Positions 8,666-18,127 of a stretch of DNA of 64,000 nucleotides are shown here, piece by piece (the first letter of the stretch is position 1; every line of letters starts with the position of its first letter). The translations under genes were made by a program, and so were the position numbers. A model generated the notes under the pieces. That model made no database searches. It saw only the letters and a list, made by a program, of their open reading frames with translations, and was not told where the DNA came from. The DNA is from Brevibacillus sp051967035 (GTDB taxonomy: Bacteria > Bacillota > Bacilli > Brevibacillales > Brevibacillaceae). The stretch is taken from contig NZ_JBQCKK010000009.1 of assembly GCF_051967035.1 (NCBI RefSeq), forward strand, positions 1-64,000, read 5' to 3'.

Positions 8666-9526
8666 ATGACAACGCTCGATCATAAAATTGATTTTGCCGT
8701 CGTTTTATCGGTGACAAAAGCCAATCCAAACGGGGACCCGCTGAATGGCAATCGTCCACGGCAAAACTATGATGGCCATGGAGAAATTTCTGATGTCGCG
8801 TTGAAACGGAAAATTCGAAATCGTTTGCAGGATATGGGCGAATCCATATTTGTACAGTCCAATGACCGCAAATCAGATTCTTATGGAAGCCTTCGAGAGC
8901 GTGCAGATGCAAATCCCGAGTTGGAGAAGGTATTAAAATCCAAAAACGTATCCAGCGATGAGTTTGCCAGAATTGCTTGCCAGGAATGGATTGATGTTCG
9001 AAGCTTTGGTCAAGTATTTGCATTCAAAGCGGAAAAAGGAGCGGGTGTATCTGTCGGCGTAAGAGGGCCGGTTTCCATTCATACAGCGACCAGTTTAGAT
9101 CCGATTGACATCTCCAGCGTCCAGATTACCAAAAGCGTGAACTCGGAGCCTGGAGCCTCTCGCGGCTCAGATACGATGGGCATGAAGCATCGAGTCGACT
9201 CCGGGGTGTATGTCTTTTACGGTAGTATCAATACGCAGCTCGCCGAAAAAACGGGATTCACGAACGAAGACGCGGAGAAAATCAAGAGGGCGCTAGTGAG
9301 CTTGTTTGAAAACGATGCGTCTTCTGCCCGTCCGGAAGGAAGTATGGAAGTTCACCGGGTGTATTGGTGGGAACATCACTCCAAGTTGGGCCAGTATTCC
9401 TCTGCAAAGGTACATCGCTCGTTACTGATCGAAAGGCTTGTAGAAGAACCGAAAAAATTTGACGACTACCTGTTCTCGGTGCAACCATTGGATGGATTGA
9501 AAGTAGAGATTTTGGATGGAAGGTAA
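8666..9526 (+). CDS. cas7c: Cas7c (Csd2) backbone subunit of type I-C Cascade
   Basis: 286 residues. Cas7 forms the helical backbone that holds the crRNA. The N-terminus (KIDFAVVLSVTKANPNGDP) and the central block GVRGPVSIHTATSLDPIDISSVQITKS, here cited by its key words VRGPVSIH and QITKSVN, are typical of Csd2. AAAAGGAGAG precedes the ATG by 8 bases, and the gene starts 15 bases after cas8c. It overlaps the 5' end of cas4 by 11 bases. Confidence 0.95.
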   Translation: MTTLDHKIDFAVVLSVTKANPNGDPLNGNRPRQNYDGHGEISDVALKRKIRNRLQDMGESIFVQSNDRKSDSYGSLRERADANPELEKVLKSKNVSSDEFARIACQEWIDVRSFGQVFAFKAEKGAGVSVGVRGPVSIHTATSLDPIDISSVQITKSVNSEPGASRGSDTMGMKHRVDSGVYVFYGSINTQLAEKTGFTNEDAEKIKRALVSLFENDASSARPEGSMEVHRVYWWEHHSKLGQYSSAKVHRSLLIERLVEEPKKFDDYLFSVQPLDGLKVEILDGR

Positions 9527-10175
9527 GGAAGACGACAATTATTTACTTTTGTCCGGCATTCAGCATTTTCAATTTTGCAAACGGCAGTGGGCATTGATTC
9601 ACATTGAACAGCAGTGGGAGGAGAATGTCAGAACGATAGAGGGCGTACACCTTCATCGGAAGGCAGATCAACCGTTTGCCAGAGAAAAGCGAGGAGACAA
9701 ACTGATCGTACGAGCCATGCCTGTCAAATCGGAAAGTCTCAAGATCACAGGCGTTTGTGATGTGGTAGAGTTTGTGAAAAGCGATAACGGCGTTGAAATC
9801 AATGGGGCTTCCGGCAAATATACGGCGTATCCGATTGAATATAAACGCGGAAAGCCGAAAAGCGGAGAAGAGGATGTCGTACAATTAGCTGCCCAAGCCA
9901 TTTGTCTGGAGGAAATGCTGTTGGGCGACATAGACCTCGGCTATATTTTTTACCAGGAGATCAAGCATCGAGTCGAGGTCCCGCTAACGGCTGCTTTGAA
10001 AGAGAAGGTAAAGCTGATTGTGGCTGAAATGCAAGACTACTATCATCGCAGACATACTCCCAGAGTGAAGACGGGCTCCTTTTGCCGAAGTTGTTCCCTT
10101 CAACATATTTGTGTGCCGGAGCTTATGAACAAACGAACCGTAAAAAGTTACGTTGAAGGGAAAATCAACGAATGA
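9516..10175 (+). CDS. cas4: Cas4 exonuclease of the CRISPR adaptation module
   Basis: 219 residues. Cas4 is a PD-(D/E)XK nuclease with an iron-sulfur cluster that selects and trims prespacers with the right PAM before Cas1-Cas2 integration. Cluster ligands are visible: Cys21 (FQFCKRQW) and three C-terminal cysteines in FCRSCSLQHIC. The nuclease motif is the YPIEYKRGKPK segment (Glu and Lys). Start codon lies inside the end of cas7c, and the stop overlaps the cas1 start by four bases. It appears intact, although the neighbouring cas1 is broken. Confidence 0.93.
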   Translation: MEGKEDDNYLLLSGIQHFQFCKRQWALIHIEQQWEENVRTIEGVHLHRKADQPFAREKRGDKLIVRAMPVKSESLKITGVCDVVEFVKSDNGVEINGASGKYTAYPIEYKRGKPKSGEEDVVQLAAQAICLEEMLLGDIDLGYIFYQEIKHRVEVPLTAALKEKVKLIVAEMQDYYHRRHTPRVKTGSFCRSCSLQHICVPELMNKRTVKSYVEGKINE

Positions 10176-11202
10176 AGAAACTGCTCAATACGTTGTTTAT
10201 TACACAGCCGGATGTGTACGTATCGCTCGATGGTGATAATATTGTTCTCCTCAAGGATCAGGAGAAGTTGGGGAGGCTGCCCTTACACAACTTGGAATCG
10301 ATCATTTCATTTGGCTACACCGGTGCCAGTCCAGCTTTGATGGGATATTGCGCTGAGCGAAACATTTCATTGACATTCTTCACCATGAACGGGCGGTTTC
10401 TTGCCAGAGTGATTGGGGAAAGCAAGGGGAATGTCGTCCTGCGAAAAAAACAGTATGTGGTGTCGGAGGATGAGGCTCTTTCCGCAAGAATTGCTCGTAA
10501 TTTTATTGTAGGCAAGATTTACAACCAGAAATGGATGATCGAAAGAATGACCAGAGACTATCCTTTGCGGATTGATGTCGACCGATTTAAGGAAGCGTCC
10601 AGGCAGTTATCTGCTTTACTATTGGACGTGAGGAATTGCGACAATCTGGAGAGGGTAAGGGGGTTGGAAGGTCAGGCGGCTGTTTGCTACAATCGGCTAT
10701 TTGACTCCATGATCTTACAACAAAAGGAGAATTTTTTCTTCCGCGCACGATCGCGAAGACCGCCGCTGGATAACGTGAATGCAATGCTGTCCTTCGCCTA
10801 TTCTCTACTGGCGAATGATGTGGCAGCGGCACTGGAAGGCGTTGGATTAGATGCTATGTTGGTTTTTTGCATCGAGATCGGCCGGGGCGCGCTTCTCTGG
10901 CTCTGGATGTGATGGAGGAGCTGCGAGGAGTCTTTGCAGATAGATTTGTGCTGTCGCTCATTAACAAAAAGATTGTGACCAAGGAGGATTTTTTCCAAAA
11001 AGAGAATGGGGCCGTCATGATGGGAGAGGAAGCGAGAAAGAAGTTCCTAACGGCATGGCAAAATAAAAAACAGGAGAAAATGACGCATCCATTTCTTGGG
11101 GAGAAAATTCCCTGGGGCCTGGTTCCGCACGTACAAGCTTTATTGTTGGCCCGTTTTTTGCGAAATGATTTGGATGAGTATCCTCCCTTTTTGTGGAAGT
11201 AG
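10172..11202 (+). pseudogene. cas1: cas1, type I-C integrase, interrupted by a one-base frameshift
   Basis: Cas1 and Cas2 form the integrase that inserts new spacers. The first frame (10172-10912) encodes Cas1 up to GLDAM and then continues with unrelated residues to a stop. The rest of Cas1 continues in the next frame to 11202. Adding one base after 10854 (GAT GC_ TAT GTT GGT TTT TTG CAT) restores DAYVGFLHRDRPGRASLALD, the strongly conserved Cas1 block, and gives a 343-residue protein, the normal length. The truncated product keeps the first catalytic Glu region (RGLEGQAA) but loses the catalytic His and the acidic residue after it. A genuine mutation or an assembly error are both possible. 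Confidence 0.9.
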
Positions 11203-11211
11203 GTGAACGGT

Positions 11212-11502
11212 GTGCTGGTATTGATTACGTATGATGTGAGCACAGTTAGCCGTGCAGGGCAAAAAAGACTTCGCCGCGTCTCGAAAATATGCCAAAATTA
11301 CGGTCAACGCGTCCAAAATTCCGTGTTTGAATGCATTGTCGATTCTACACAGCTTACTTCATTGAAGCTGGAATTGCTCTCGATCATCGACCAGAATCAG
11401 GATAGCCTCCGTATTTATCAGTTAGGCAATCAGTACAAGAATAAAGTGGAGCATTTGGGTGTGAAAGAATCAATTGACTTAGAGGGGCCATTGATTTTCT
11501 AG
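11212..11502 (+). CDS. cas2: CRISPR-associated Cas2
   Basis: 96 residues from GTG at 11212 (MLVLITYDV, the usual Cas2 opening); a GTG at 11203 in the same frame would add three residues, but AGGTGA at 11201-11206 sits better before 11212. Cas2 is the dimeric core of the Cas1-Cas2 integrase. The ferredoxin-like fold signature ITYDVST with its conserved Asp, the RVQNSVFEC strand and the C-terminal GVKESIDLEGPLIF tail match type I-C Cas2. It follows the cas1 stop without a gap, so it is probably translated by coupling, which the cas1 frameshift would disturb. Confidence 0.93.
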   Translation: MLVLITYDVSTVSRAGQKRLRRVSKICQNYGQRVQNSVFECIVDSTQLTSLKLELLSIIDQNQDSLRIYQLGNQYKNKVEHLGVKESIDLEGPLIF

Positions 11503-11544
11503 TGCGAATGGGAAGCGCACACGAATTCCCTGGGAGATTCGCAC
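11502..11544. other. Inverted repeat at the cas2 end of the CRISPR leader
   Basis: GTGCGAAT (11502-11509) pairs perfectly with ATTCGCAC (11537-11544), and GGGAA/TTCCC can pair inside it with a bulge. There is no T run, so it is not a standard terminator. It could be an RNA hairpin ending the cas mRNA or a protein site in the leader. Confidence 0.4.
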
Positions 11545-11670
11545 CCGAAAAACAGGTGAAATACCCGGCTTTTGTCTGCTTTTTCTAAACTATTTTAACG
11601 CATGAATGAATTGCGGCGTATTTTGATTACAAATATGAAAAGGAAAGCATATTTGGGGTGAAAATTCGCT
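11545..11670 (+). promoter_or_regulatory. CRISPR leader
   Basis: An AT-rich, gene-free stretch lies between cas2 and the first repeat. The repeat next to it is the perfect consensus copy, while the degenerate copy lies at the far end, so this side is the leader and the array is transcribed on the plus strand. Confidence 0.7.
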
Positions 11671-12037
11671 GTCGCATCCTACGCGGATGCGTGGATTGAA
11701 ATATTTTATCGCAAATGATATCTTTCAGTGCATCAGGTCGCATCCTACGCGGGTGCGTGGATTGAAATTCTGGTACATCATGCGAAAGGCTAAAATATAC
11801 GTCGTCGCATCCTACGCGGATGCGTGGATTGAAATTCCAGCATGCTTGCTTTGAACATCGGCACGACGCTGTTGTCGCATCCTACGCGGATGCGTGGATT
11901 GAAATTCAGTCAACTCACGACCGTCAACACTCAGCTTAAAGTCGCATCCTACGCGGATGAGTGGATTGAAATATGTGTCCAAACAACGGAATAGCCAAGT
12001 CGATCGTCGCATCCTACGCGGATGCGTGGAATCAGCA
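11671..12037 (+). CRISPR. Type I-C CRISPR array, 6 repeats and 5 spacers
   Basis: 32-base repeats of the form GTCGCATCCTACGCG...GATTGAAAT begin at 11671, 11737, 11804, 11874, 11941 and 12006. Spacers are 34, 35, 38, 35 and 33 bases. The repeat contains the short CGCATCC/GGATGCG palindrome and ATTGAAA(T) 3' end typical of I-C. Repeat 2 has a one-base change (A to G, making GCGGGTGCG), repeat 5 has C to A (GGATGAGTGG), and repeat 6 matches for only 25 bases (to 12030) before diverging, marking the distal end. No spacer visibly matches elsewhere in this window. Confidence 0.97.
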
Positions 12038-12063
12038 GCAACTGCGATAACTGCGGGAGACGC

Positions 12064-12103
12064 AAAAAGCCGGAAATCCGCATCGTTCCAAGGGCTCCCG
12101 GCT
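12064..12103 (-). terminator. Probable terminator of the minus-strand oxidase gene
   Basis: AAAAAGCCGG (12064-12073) pairs with CCGGCT (12098-12103). Read on the minus strand, the hairpin ends in CCGGCTTTTTGC. It is about 200 bases beyond the oxidase stop and could also shield the CRISPR array from antisense transcription. Confidence 0.5.
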
Positions 12104-12297
12104 CTTCTCGCATTCTGTTTGTCCCTGCCGCCCTCAATGGCCCTGTCCACGATAGCTTTTCCCGCAGCGTTCGCATGTTTCGCATGCCCCCATTTCAACC
12201 CCCACCCCGGACACCAGCCATCACCCTGCATACAATCTGCAAAAAACGTGAAACAAGGCCTCACCCCACCAAGGGACAAGACCCTGCTTTTCCAACC

Positions 12298-13428
12298 TCA
12301 TTCCGACTCAGCAACAAGCGCCCCTGACACGGCGTAATGCTCCAACGGAACATCCACCTCCAGTCCAAGAGCAAGCTTGGCCAACTGCTCGCCGATATAA
12401 GGCCCCATCGTCAAGCCGGACGCGCCCAGGCCATTGGCGACGAAAATGCCTTCCCAGCCGGGGAGCGGACCGAGGACGGGAAGAAATCCCGGCGTGAACG
12501 GGCGAAAGCCGACCCGCGCTTCCACGAACGTGCTGTCGGCAAGGGCGGGGGCGATGTCCAGCGCTTTGGTGAACACTTCCTGCAAACCGCCTGGCGTTAC
12601 GCGCGTGTCGAAGCCTGGGACGTCGTTTTCGTGCGTGGCTCCGACGACCATTTTTTGCTCATCGAAGGCGAGCAAATACTGATCGTTGGGCGGAATCACC
12701 ACGGGCCAGTTGCCCGTGTTCGCGCCGGGATGTTCCAGATGGACGATCTGGCCTTTTTGGAAGCTAACCTGGAAATTGACCCCCAGCGGCCGGAGAATTT
12801 CGTTCGCCCACGCTCCGGCACAGACAATGACGGCATCAGCGCTGACCGTCTCAGCGCCTGCCCGCACCCCGGTGACCCGCGTTCCGTTGTGGAGCAGGGC
12901 TGCTTCCTCGCCAATCAGAACGGCTCCGTTTTTTTGGGCAGCCCGCAGTAAAGCATCCCGCAAGGCGCGGCCATCCACGCGGGCGGCTCCGGTGACATGC
13001 ACCGCGGCGTAGTCCGCATCGAGCGGAGGAAAAAGCGCTTTGGTCTCCTCGGTGGAGAGCATCGTGACGTCGCCCAACTCCGGTGCATCTTCCCTGCGCG
13101 TGAGAGCCCGCTTTTCCAGCGCATGCAGCTTGTCTGTATCCTTGTGAATGCGAAGAGCGCCGACACGGGCATACCCGGTGTTTGTCTCTCCGCTCTGTTC
13201 AAGCTCGGCGATGAGCGATGGGTAAAAACGAGCCCCTTCCTTCGCCAGCCTGTACCACGCCTGATTGCGCCTTTGCGAAAGCCACGGACAAATAATCCCG
13301 GCGGCTGCATCGGTGGCCTGTCCTTTATCTTTTCGATCTACAATCACGACTTTTGCGCCTCTTTTGGATAGCTGATAGGCCGTCGAAGCGCCCAAAATTC
13401 CGGCACCTACCACAATGATTTTTTGCAT
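12298..13428 (-). CDS. FAD-dependent amine/D-amino-acid oxidoreductase (DadA/ThiO-like)
   Basis: 376 residues. The N-terminus IIVVGAGILGASTAYQLSKRG is a dinucleotide-binding GxGxxG motif. The C-terminal segment GFRPFTPGFLPVLGPLPGWEGIFVANG, here marked by its core GFLPVLGPLP, and the GLGASGLTMGPYIGEQLA tail are typical of the DAO family (D-amino-acid dehydrogenase, glycine oxidase). Such enzymes oxidise an amino acid to the imino acid in the cytosol. I prefer the ATG at 13428 because AAAGGA lies 8 bases upstream; an ATG at 13437 would add three residues. It stands alone, so the substrate is not indicated by context. ThiO is unlikely without thiazole genes nearby. Confidence 0.85.
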   Translation of the reverse strand: MQKIIVVGAGILGASTAYQLSKRGAKVVIVDRKDKGQATDAAAGIICPWLSQRRNQAWYRLAKEGARFYPSLIAELEQSGETNTGYARVGALRIHKDTDKLHALEKRALTRREDAPELGDVTMLSTEETKALFPPLDADYAAVHVTGAARVDGRALRDALLRAAQKNGAVLIGEEAALLHNGTRVTGVRAGAETVSADAVIVCAGAWANEILRPLGVNFQVSFQKGQIVHLEHPGANTGNWPVVIPPNDQYLLAFDEQKMVVGATHENDVPGFDTRVTPGGLQEVFTKALDIAPALADSTFVEARVGFRPFTPGFLPVLGPLPGWEGIFVANGLGASGLTMGPYIGEQLAKLALGLEVDVPLEHYAVSGALVAESE

Positions 13429-13707
13429 GGTTCGCATCCTTTTTCATGAGAGGTGTACGATGATTTCCTTCTTTACTATAAACCAACGGGGAGAGAAAAG
13501 GTATGCCTGCCGCGAACGGATGCTGGCGAACACGGACGAGCGTCATTGTCGCAAAGTTATTAGTGCAAAAGTACCAATATTGACGTAATCTGATAGTAAT
13601 ATAGTCGTTGTTAGCTGCTGACCGCGAGAAGGGAGGCCGCGCTTATTTTTGCCTGGGGCGTTGAGACGTAATCAGCCAAAAAGGAAACAGAGGAGGAGAA
13701 TGGGAGC

Positions 13708-16700
13708 GTGAGAGTATGGAGACGTTTGCTAGTATTCTTGCTCATGGTTCAACTGACGGTGGGGGCTTGGGGGCCGCAGTCGATGGCCCATGCGGATAGC
13801 GGGGCGGATTTGAAAAAGCAGATTTTGGAGATTACGGATTCCGGCACTCCGGAGCTTTCTTTGCCCGGCTCCGACTATGCGATTACGACGATGAGCATGA
13901 AAAAATTCGTCGCCATTCGCGAAGAGCTGGACGGGAAATACGATGCGATCTACATCGGTTCCGGGAAGTACAGCACGGACCCGGTAAGCTATCGCAACAT
14001 GGAGAACGCCAATTCGCCGACGGATCGGGCCAACGCGCACGATACCAAAGACAAAATGAACGACATCACCGATCTGAAGGCAGAGGCGATCAAAAAGGAG
14101 TTCGTCAGCAAAGGCCAACTGGTAGTCTTGCACAACGATACGGTCACCAAAAATACAGGCAAGCTGAAAAAGCATTTTACCCCTTATAAAAATAGTAGCC
14201 AAATGAACGTCCTTTTTGTCGGCAGCGCCGCAGATGCTGCAAAGAAAATCGCGCAACATACGGCGACAAGACCGCGTCTGACCCTGCTGTCCCAGCCTAG
14301 CGACTATACGCTGTCCCAGCATGAGGTGTACGGTCCGGGAGAAACGATCTCCTATACGTTCAAGCTGGCGAATGGCGCTGCTTTTGCCGGACGCGCGCTG
14401 AGCGCCAATTTGTACATCGACGCTGACTTCGACAAGGGATATGAGCCGGAAGAGCTGGTCAGCACGACTTCGCTGGTGGGGAACAGTGCCGCCAACGAGC
14501 TTTCCTTTGTCCTGCCAAAAGGGCTGTCGACGCTGTACTACTGGAAGCTGGAGCTGGTAGACGAAGCGACCAAGCTGAAGGATTACCGGACAGGCATTTT
14601 TCAGTTCCGCGATCAAAAGGTGAACGTCAGGGTACTGCAAGTGACGGTAGACGCCAATGATGCGAGCGATTTGAACAAGCGGATTCAAAAGGCGTATCTC
14701 GACAACGGCACCGATTACGCGCTGCAGATTCAGACGATCTCGATGAATGATTTCAACAAAACGTACTATAAGTCCTTGAACGGCAACTACGACATGCTGG
14801 TGTTTGGCTTCCGGGATACATACAACGAAGGCGCGTCGATCAGTGCCGCAGCGGCCGAAGCCGTGCAATCCTTTATCCGCACAGGCCAGGGCGTCATGTT
14901 TTCGCATGATACGATCTACCGCAGCAGCAACAACTGGCTCACGTATTTCAAACAGATCAGCGGGCAGATCGACCCGATGCACAATCTTGGGCTGGGGGCA
15001 CCGAATCGCTCGAAAACGACCAAGCAAGTCAACAGCGGCTTGCTGACGCAGTACCCGTTTGCTTTGGGCGAATCCGTCACGGTGGCGGAAACCCACGACC
15101 AGTACTATACGCTTGACCTGGAAGATCCGACTGTCATTCCGTGGTATAACATGCAAGGTAGCAACCGGGACGTCGACGATAGCTGGAACCATTACTACAC
15201 CTACTCCAAAGGAGGCGTCACCTACTCGGGTACGGGCCACACCTCCAACAGCTTTCCGGATTCCGAACAAAAACTGTTTGTCAACACGCTCTACCGCGCC
15301 TTCATCGGGGCCAACCATGCGCCGCTCATCACGATGATTGCCCCTCATGACAACGAGCGCATTCGCAGCACCGACAAGGGATTCGATATCGTGTTCCGCG
15401 TGGACGACTACGATTTGAAAGACTTTATGCTGAAAACGCGAATCTACGTCGAGGACAAGCAGGTCTACTCTAATGAGCGCACAGGCAACGGCTCGATTGT
15501 GATTCATCAGGCGGAAAATACCAAGCCGAACGGCGGCGAGATCCAGATCAGGGTGGAAGTGGAAGACAGCAGGGGAGCCAAGCAAACCGTCACGCGAAAA
15601 GTCATCGTGGACAAGGTGATGCCAGCGCTCGCGCTGTCTCGCAAAGTGCTGAACGAAAATCCCGGACGGATCAAGAAAAGCGACCCGATCGCGATCGAGT
15701 ACACGATCGAGCCAAGGGATATTCCCGCAAGCGAGCTGGCGGTGACAGGTCTGCGTCCCATCTGGATGCCACAGCGGAGCTACTCGCTTGGCGAGGCGTA
15801 TTCGTTCCAGGACCCGACAAAAGGGGAGTTTGGACCGATTGCGTGGGCAAGTCCAAGCACTGGCACTGCCTACCTGAATCTGTTGAAGACAGGCTACACC
15901 CAATCCGTTTCGCTCGGTGCGACCGTCCAAACGCTGCCAAGTAGCAATCTGAAAAACGAATGGATGGAAGGCTTGAAATATTTGTACGAGCGAAAGGCGG
16001 TCATCACGCTGCCGATTGTCGACGAGACGAAGCTTTCCGACGATTCGACCGTAGCGCCGATCCTCAACTTTGGCCGCTTTGAAGTGAAAAAAGATGCGGC
16101 GGGCAACTACACAGGCGTTTTTCAGGGATACGTGTATCAGGTGACAGGCAGCCAGCTTGCCTTGAAAAACATCAGCTTCAGCGAACTCTACCCGGAGGGC
16201 ATGGAAGTGAGCGGCAATTCCGCAGGGTGGCAACCGTCTCTTGCAGGAGGCAAAACGCAACTGACCGGATTGTTGCAGGATGTGGCGTACAGTCTCGTGA
16301 ATACGCCCGCTGGCAAGGTGTATCGCGCCGCGAAACAGTCCTTCACGGTAGAGCTGAAAGCAACGAAAAGCGGTCTGTACACCCTCAACCAGGCCCAGTT
16401 AAGCTACACCGATTTTACGGAAGCGGAGATTACGGACAAGTTCAACAGCGTGAACGTCCATGTGTACACGGCTGTGGAAGGCGTCACGCTCAATAAAGAG
16501 CAGATCACGCTCGTCGCGGAAGATCCGGCTCGGAATACCGAGAAGCTGGTGGCCACTGTCTTCCCGGCTGACGCCGAAAACAAAGACGTGAAATGGACGT
16601 CCAGCAACGATAAAGTAGCAACCGTCGACTCGGCAGGGCGTGTCGTCGCTGTTGGCAGCGGCCAGGCAACGATTACGGTGACGACGGTGGATGGCGGATA

Positions 16701-18054
16701 TACGGACACGTGCCTGGTCATCGTGTCGGCCCAGCCGCAGTTGACCATGACAGCCGACCATGGCTGGAACAGCTTGTATCCGGACGAAGTAGTCATCACG
16801 GCAGACGTGATTCATGTCAGTAAAAACGAGGCGCTGCAACCGGATTTTCGCATCAACGGTACTCCTGTAGACCCAGGCGCACCGAAGGCTACGCAAGAGG
16901 TCGGCTCCGGTCTGTTCAAAACGACGTACCAGTTTACGATAGCGCAAGACCAGGTCTCGTTGGGCGGGCCATTTGTCGGGCCGGCGGTAATCACGGGCCA
17001 GGTGAAAAGCGGACTGGGACAGCTGTCCAACGAAGTGGAAGGGAAGATTTACTTTAACCCGGTCGTCACCGTTACGGCGACGGGCGAGCGAGAGGGCAGT
17101 TCGCAGACAGCGAAGCTTGTCGCCACGCCAGCCGGAAAAATCATGCCGAATGCAAGCTTTGGCTGGGTGGCTGAGAAAGACAACCGAAATGTCAACCACC
17201 AGACACAGCTGACCGACTTCACGGACGGCACCATTGCCCGGAACGTTCTGTTAAAGCCGGGCGTGAATTACTTCGTTGTCGCCATGCGTCAGGACTTCAA
17301 TGAGGACGGAGACACAACCGATCCGAATGAAATGAGCGTGTCCAAGGTCATTACGATCAGCGGCAGCGAATATCCGGAATTTACGGCGGTGGCAAAACCG
17401 GTGTTGGAGCTGGAGAGTACGGGAATTGTCAAGGTGACGCCTGAAAAGCATGTCACGGATGAGACGATCTGGAGATACAGCACATCGCCCAATCCTTCGG
17501 CCAACGACTTTACGGTCATCCCCGACATGAACGGCAAGAAAGACTACTATCTGGAGATTCCGCTGCGCACAGAAGGCGGGAAGTACGTGGATACCCGTGT
17601 CGTCATCCAGGCAGATAATGGCGATGGCTTTGTGACGACGCGCCAGGTTGTCCTGACTCCGCCGGATGCAGGAAAGACCCCGTACGCTTTTGTTACCTCT
17701 ACAGGCCGGGTGCAAGAGAACAGGGCGGTAAACGTGCATCTCGGATACTCGTTCCGAGACCTGAATGTTCCGAACAGGCTTGAGGTTCACGTAAAAAATG
17801 CGAAATATACGATCGTGCAGGTAGGCAGCGGGGAGCCTGGCACCTCGGTTGCTCTCCCCCGCGGTCAGCTTTTTGCCGAGAAATTCCTGAATCTGAAAAC
17901 CGATGATTCGAAGACGAAAACATACAGGATCACGGTAGAAGTCGAATACACCGTGACGATGATTCGCGAAGGAGTAGCACCAAAGGAATCCCCGATCCAG
18001 CATGCCCAGAGCGAATTGACCGTCACCGTTCTGGCTACGGGGACACGTCAGTAA
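13708..18054 (+). CDS. Very large secreted surface protein with bacterial Ig-like domain (DUF5057-like)
   Basis: 1448 residues, GTG start 8-10 bases after GAGGAGGAG. A signal peptide (residues ~1-29, cleavage near SMAHADS) means it is exported. The first half carries repeated alpha/beta segments that read like DUF5057-type domains of Firmicute surface proteins (NYDMLVFGFRDTYNEGASISAAAAEAV, core NYDMLVFGFRD). A BIG2 Ig-like domain spans about 923-1008 (VEGVTLNKEQITL ... DVKWTSSNDKVATVDSAGRV). There is no LPXTG or SLH signal, so surface attachment is unexplained. It is convergent with a minor-pilin operon, which suggests a link to the type IV pilus; that is an inference. Codon use matches the neighbours. 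Confidence 0.85.
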   Translation: MRVWRRLLVFLLMVQLTVGAWGPQSMAHADSGADLKKQILEITDSGTPELSLPGSDYAITTMSMKKFVAIREELDGKYDAIYIGSGKYSTDPVSYRNMENANSPTDRANAHDTKDKMNDITDLKAEAIKKEFVSKGQLVVLHNDTVTKNTGKLKKHFTPYKNSSQMNVLFVGSAADAAKKIAQHTATRPRLTLLSQPSDYTLSQHEVYGPGETISYTFKLANGAAFAGRALSANLYIDADFDKGYEPEELVSTTSLVGNSAANELSFVLPKGLSTLYYWKLELVDEATKLKDYRTGIFQFRDQKVNVRVLQVTVDANDASDLNKRIQKAYLDNGTDYALQIQTISMNDFNKTYYKSLNGNYDMLVFGFRDTYNEGASISAAAAEAVQSFIRTGQGVMFSHDTIYRSSNNWLTYFKQISGQIDPMHNLGLGAPNRSKTTKQVNSGLLTQYPFALGESVTVAETHDQYYTLDLEDPTVIPWYNMQGSNRDVDDSWNHYYTYSKGGVTYSGTGHTSNSFPDSEQKLFVNTLYRAFIGANHAPLITMIAPHDNERIRSTDKGFDIVFRVDDYDLKDFMLKTRIYVEDKQVYSNERTGNGSIVIHQAENTKPNGGEIQIRVEVEDSRGAKQTVTRKVIVDKVMPALALSRKVLNENPGRIKKSDPIAIEYTIEPRDIPASELAVTGLRPIWMPQRSYSLGEAYSFQDPTKGEFGPIAWASPSTGTAYLNLLKTGYTQSVSLGATVQTLPSSNLKNEWMEGLKYLYERKAVITLPIVDETKLSDDSTVAPILNFGRFEVKKDAAGNYTGVFQGYVYQVTGSQLALKNISFSELYPEGMEVSGNSAGWQPSLAGGKTQLTGLLQDVAYSLVNTPAGKVYRAAKQSFTVELKATKSGLYTLNQAQLSYTDFTEAEITDKFNSVNVHVYTAVEGVTLNKEQITLVAEDPARNTEKLVATVFPADAENKDVKWTSSNDKVATVDSAGRVVAVGSGQATITVTTVDGGYTDTCLVIVSAQPQLTMTADHGWNSLYPDEVVITADVIHVSKNEALQPDFRINGTPVDPGAPKATQEVGSGLFKTTYQFTIAQDQVSLGGPFVGPAVITGQVKSGLGQLSNEVEGKIYFNPVVTVTATGEREGSSQTAKLVATPAGKIMPNASFGWVAEKDNRNVNHQTQLTDFTDGTIARNVLLKPGVNYFVVAMRQDFNEDGDTTDPNEMSVSKVITISGSEYPEFTAVAKPVLELESTGIVKVTPEKHVTDETIWRYSTSPNPSANDFTVIPDMNGKKDYYLEIPLRTEGGKYVDTRVVIQADNGDGFVTTRQVVLTPPDAGKTPYAFVTSTGRVQENRAVNVHLGYSFRDLNVPNRLEVHVKNAKYTIVQVGSGEPGTSVALPRGQLFAEKFLNLKTDDSKTKTYRITVEVEYTVTMIREGVAPKESPIQHAQSELTVTVLATGTRQ

Positions 18055-18077
18055 CCAAGCCCTGACCGGAACGAAAA

Positions 18078-18118
18078 AAAGTGCCCATGCGAGACGAACT
18101 TTATCGCATGGGCACTTT
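18078..18118. terminator. Strong bidirectional terminator
   Basis: A perfect 15-bp stem (AAAGTGCCCATGCGA, 18078-18092, with TCGCATGGGCACTTT, 18104-18118) lies between convergent genes. The seven A's on the left give the better T run to the minus strand. Confidence 0.88.
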
Positions 18119-18127
18119 GGCGTTTTC

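Noticed and set aside
10172..10912. 246-residue Cas1 as a natural short form
   Set aside because: The lost C-terminal 115 residues follow directly in the next frame and contain the conserved catalytic His block, so this is a frameshift.
11812..12279. 155-codon minus-strand ORF over the CRISPR array
   Set aside because: It is made of translated repeats (repeating HPRRMR units) and has no ribosome site; the array explains it.
13429..13707. Riboswitch before the large surface protein
   Set aside because: The region has GC-rich runs near 13620-13650, but no class I can match and no clear terminator stem.
13729..16260. 843-codon antisense ORF
   Set aside because: It is a mirror image of the codon bias of the 1448-residue surface protein gene. 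No ribosome site, and composition rich in Arg, His and Val without domains.
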